From Rhynchopus sp. YZ270_cl-10 (lineage: Eukaryota > Euglenozoa > Diplonemea > Diplonemida > Diplonemidae), in NCBI GenBank assembly GCA_964035575.1, contig OZ037913.1, positions 744,001 to 808,000 of the forward strand: DNA of 64,000 nt, in the 5' to 3' direction. Numbering within the stretch: position 1 is the stretch's first letter; the number at the start of each line of letters is the position of its first letter. Positions 63,951-64,000 of the stretch are shown piece after piece. A program made the position numbers and the translations under genes. The notes beneath the pieces were generated by a model. It worked only from the letters and a program-made list of their open reading frames with translations. It was not told the DNA's origin and searched no databases.

Positions 63951-64000
63951 CCCCTCGATACAGAGGTAGTGTGCATTTTCGAGTGGCCACATCTCCTGTT

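Noticed and set aside
1-64000. Retroviral, LTR or other capsid-bearing elements
   Set aside because: No reverse transcriptase, integrase, capsid-like frame or long terminal direct repeats were recognised; the 700-bp direct repeat at 35858 and 38603 encloses host genes and contains no such parts.

Overview
The window is eukaryotic nuclear DNA from a flagellate protist. It carries an IFT57 gene (cilia), a Sec1/Munc18 protein, a Cdc20/Cdh1-type protein and a mitochondrially targeted protein. Coding exons are separated by GT-AG introns, 24 of which can be reconstructed in frame; 23 of these begin GTAT and 19 begin GTATG. Every credible gene (17 firm, plus four small doubtful ORFs) lies on the + strand. 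Most starts sit shortly after a pyrimidine tract ending in AG. A one-strand array with such acceptors recalls directional, trans-spliced gene clusters (Euglenozoa such as diplonemids, or dinoflagellates). That placement is inference; no spliced-leader gene is visible here.

Layout. 0-2 kb: repeats. 2.1-6.1 kb: thioredoxin-fold (tryparedoxin/nucleoredoxin-like) protein, then an SM protein with an MGCC acylation-type N-terminus. 7.4-14.1 kb: WW-like/degenerate-SOD/proline-rich protein whose 3.5-kb intron holds a 3.2-kb inverted-repeat element. 14.8-21.6 kb: four or five lineage-specific proteins (single-TM, coiled coil, PH-like with an acidic EA repeat). 22-24 kb: IFT57. 24.8-26.0 kb: tetraspan membrane protein. 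27.4-29.1 kb: membrane-anchored GDP-hexose phosphorylase (VTC2/GDPGP-like). 29.7-33.9 kb: IQ-like and disordered proteins. 34.9-37.3 kb: two almost identical theta-like GSTs. 39.4 kb: a second MGCC protein. 48.1-54.1 kb: DUF6787-like mitochondrial protein, DUF92/TMEM19 protein, Cdc20-family WD40 protein. 61.0-62.5 kb: a polyglutamine protein.

The gene-poor stretches (40-48 kb, 54-61 kb, 62.5-64 kb) are packed with short non-autonomous DNA transposons. Two have perfect 8-bp target duplications and hAT-like ends, several have TA duplications (Tc1/mariner-like), and one 2.6-kb element has a TAA duplication (Harbinger-like). A CACGRCG-ended family is also present.

The most unusual signal is a set of short hairpin-plus-tail motifs, called HTE here, repeated several dozen times and always on the gene strand. 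Each has a variable stem, a purine-rich loop (ACGAGAG, ACAGAG, CCAGAG) and a tail of the type CATCTTACAAACTTTCTTT or CACTTTCAACTTCTCTTT. Classes: H1 (CTAAGC/GCTTAG stem), H3 (GTGTCTGCGTCC...GAGGCGTTTGCAC), H4 (GGTACACTGTCACGAGAGGG), H5 (GTGTGC/GCACAC or similar) and H6 (GGCAACTACACTATTCCAAC). Some lie just upstream of splice acceptors and start codons, one lies at the 3' end of an intron, and stem changes are compensated in places. They may be portable 3' splice-site or RNA-processing signals.
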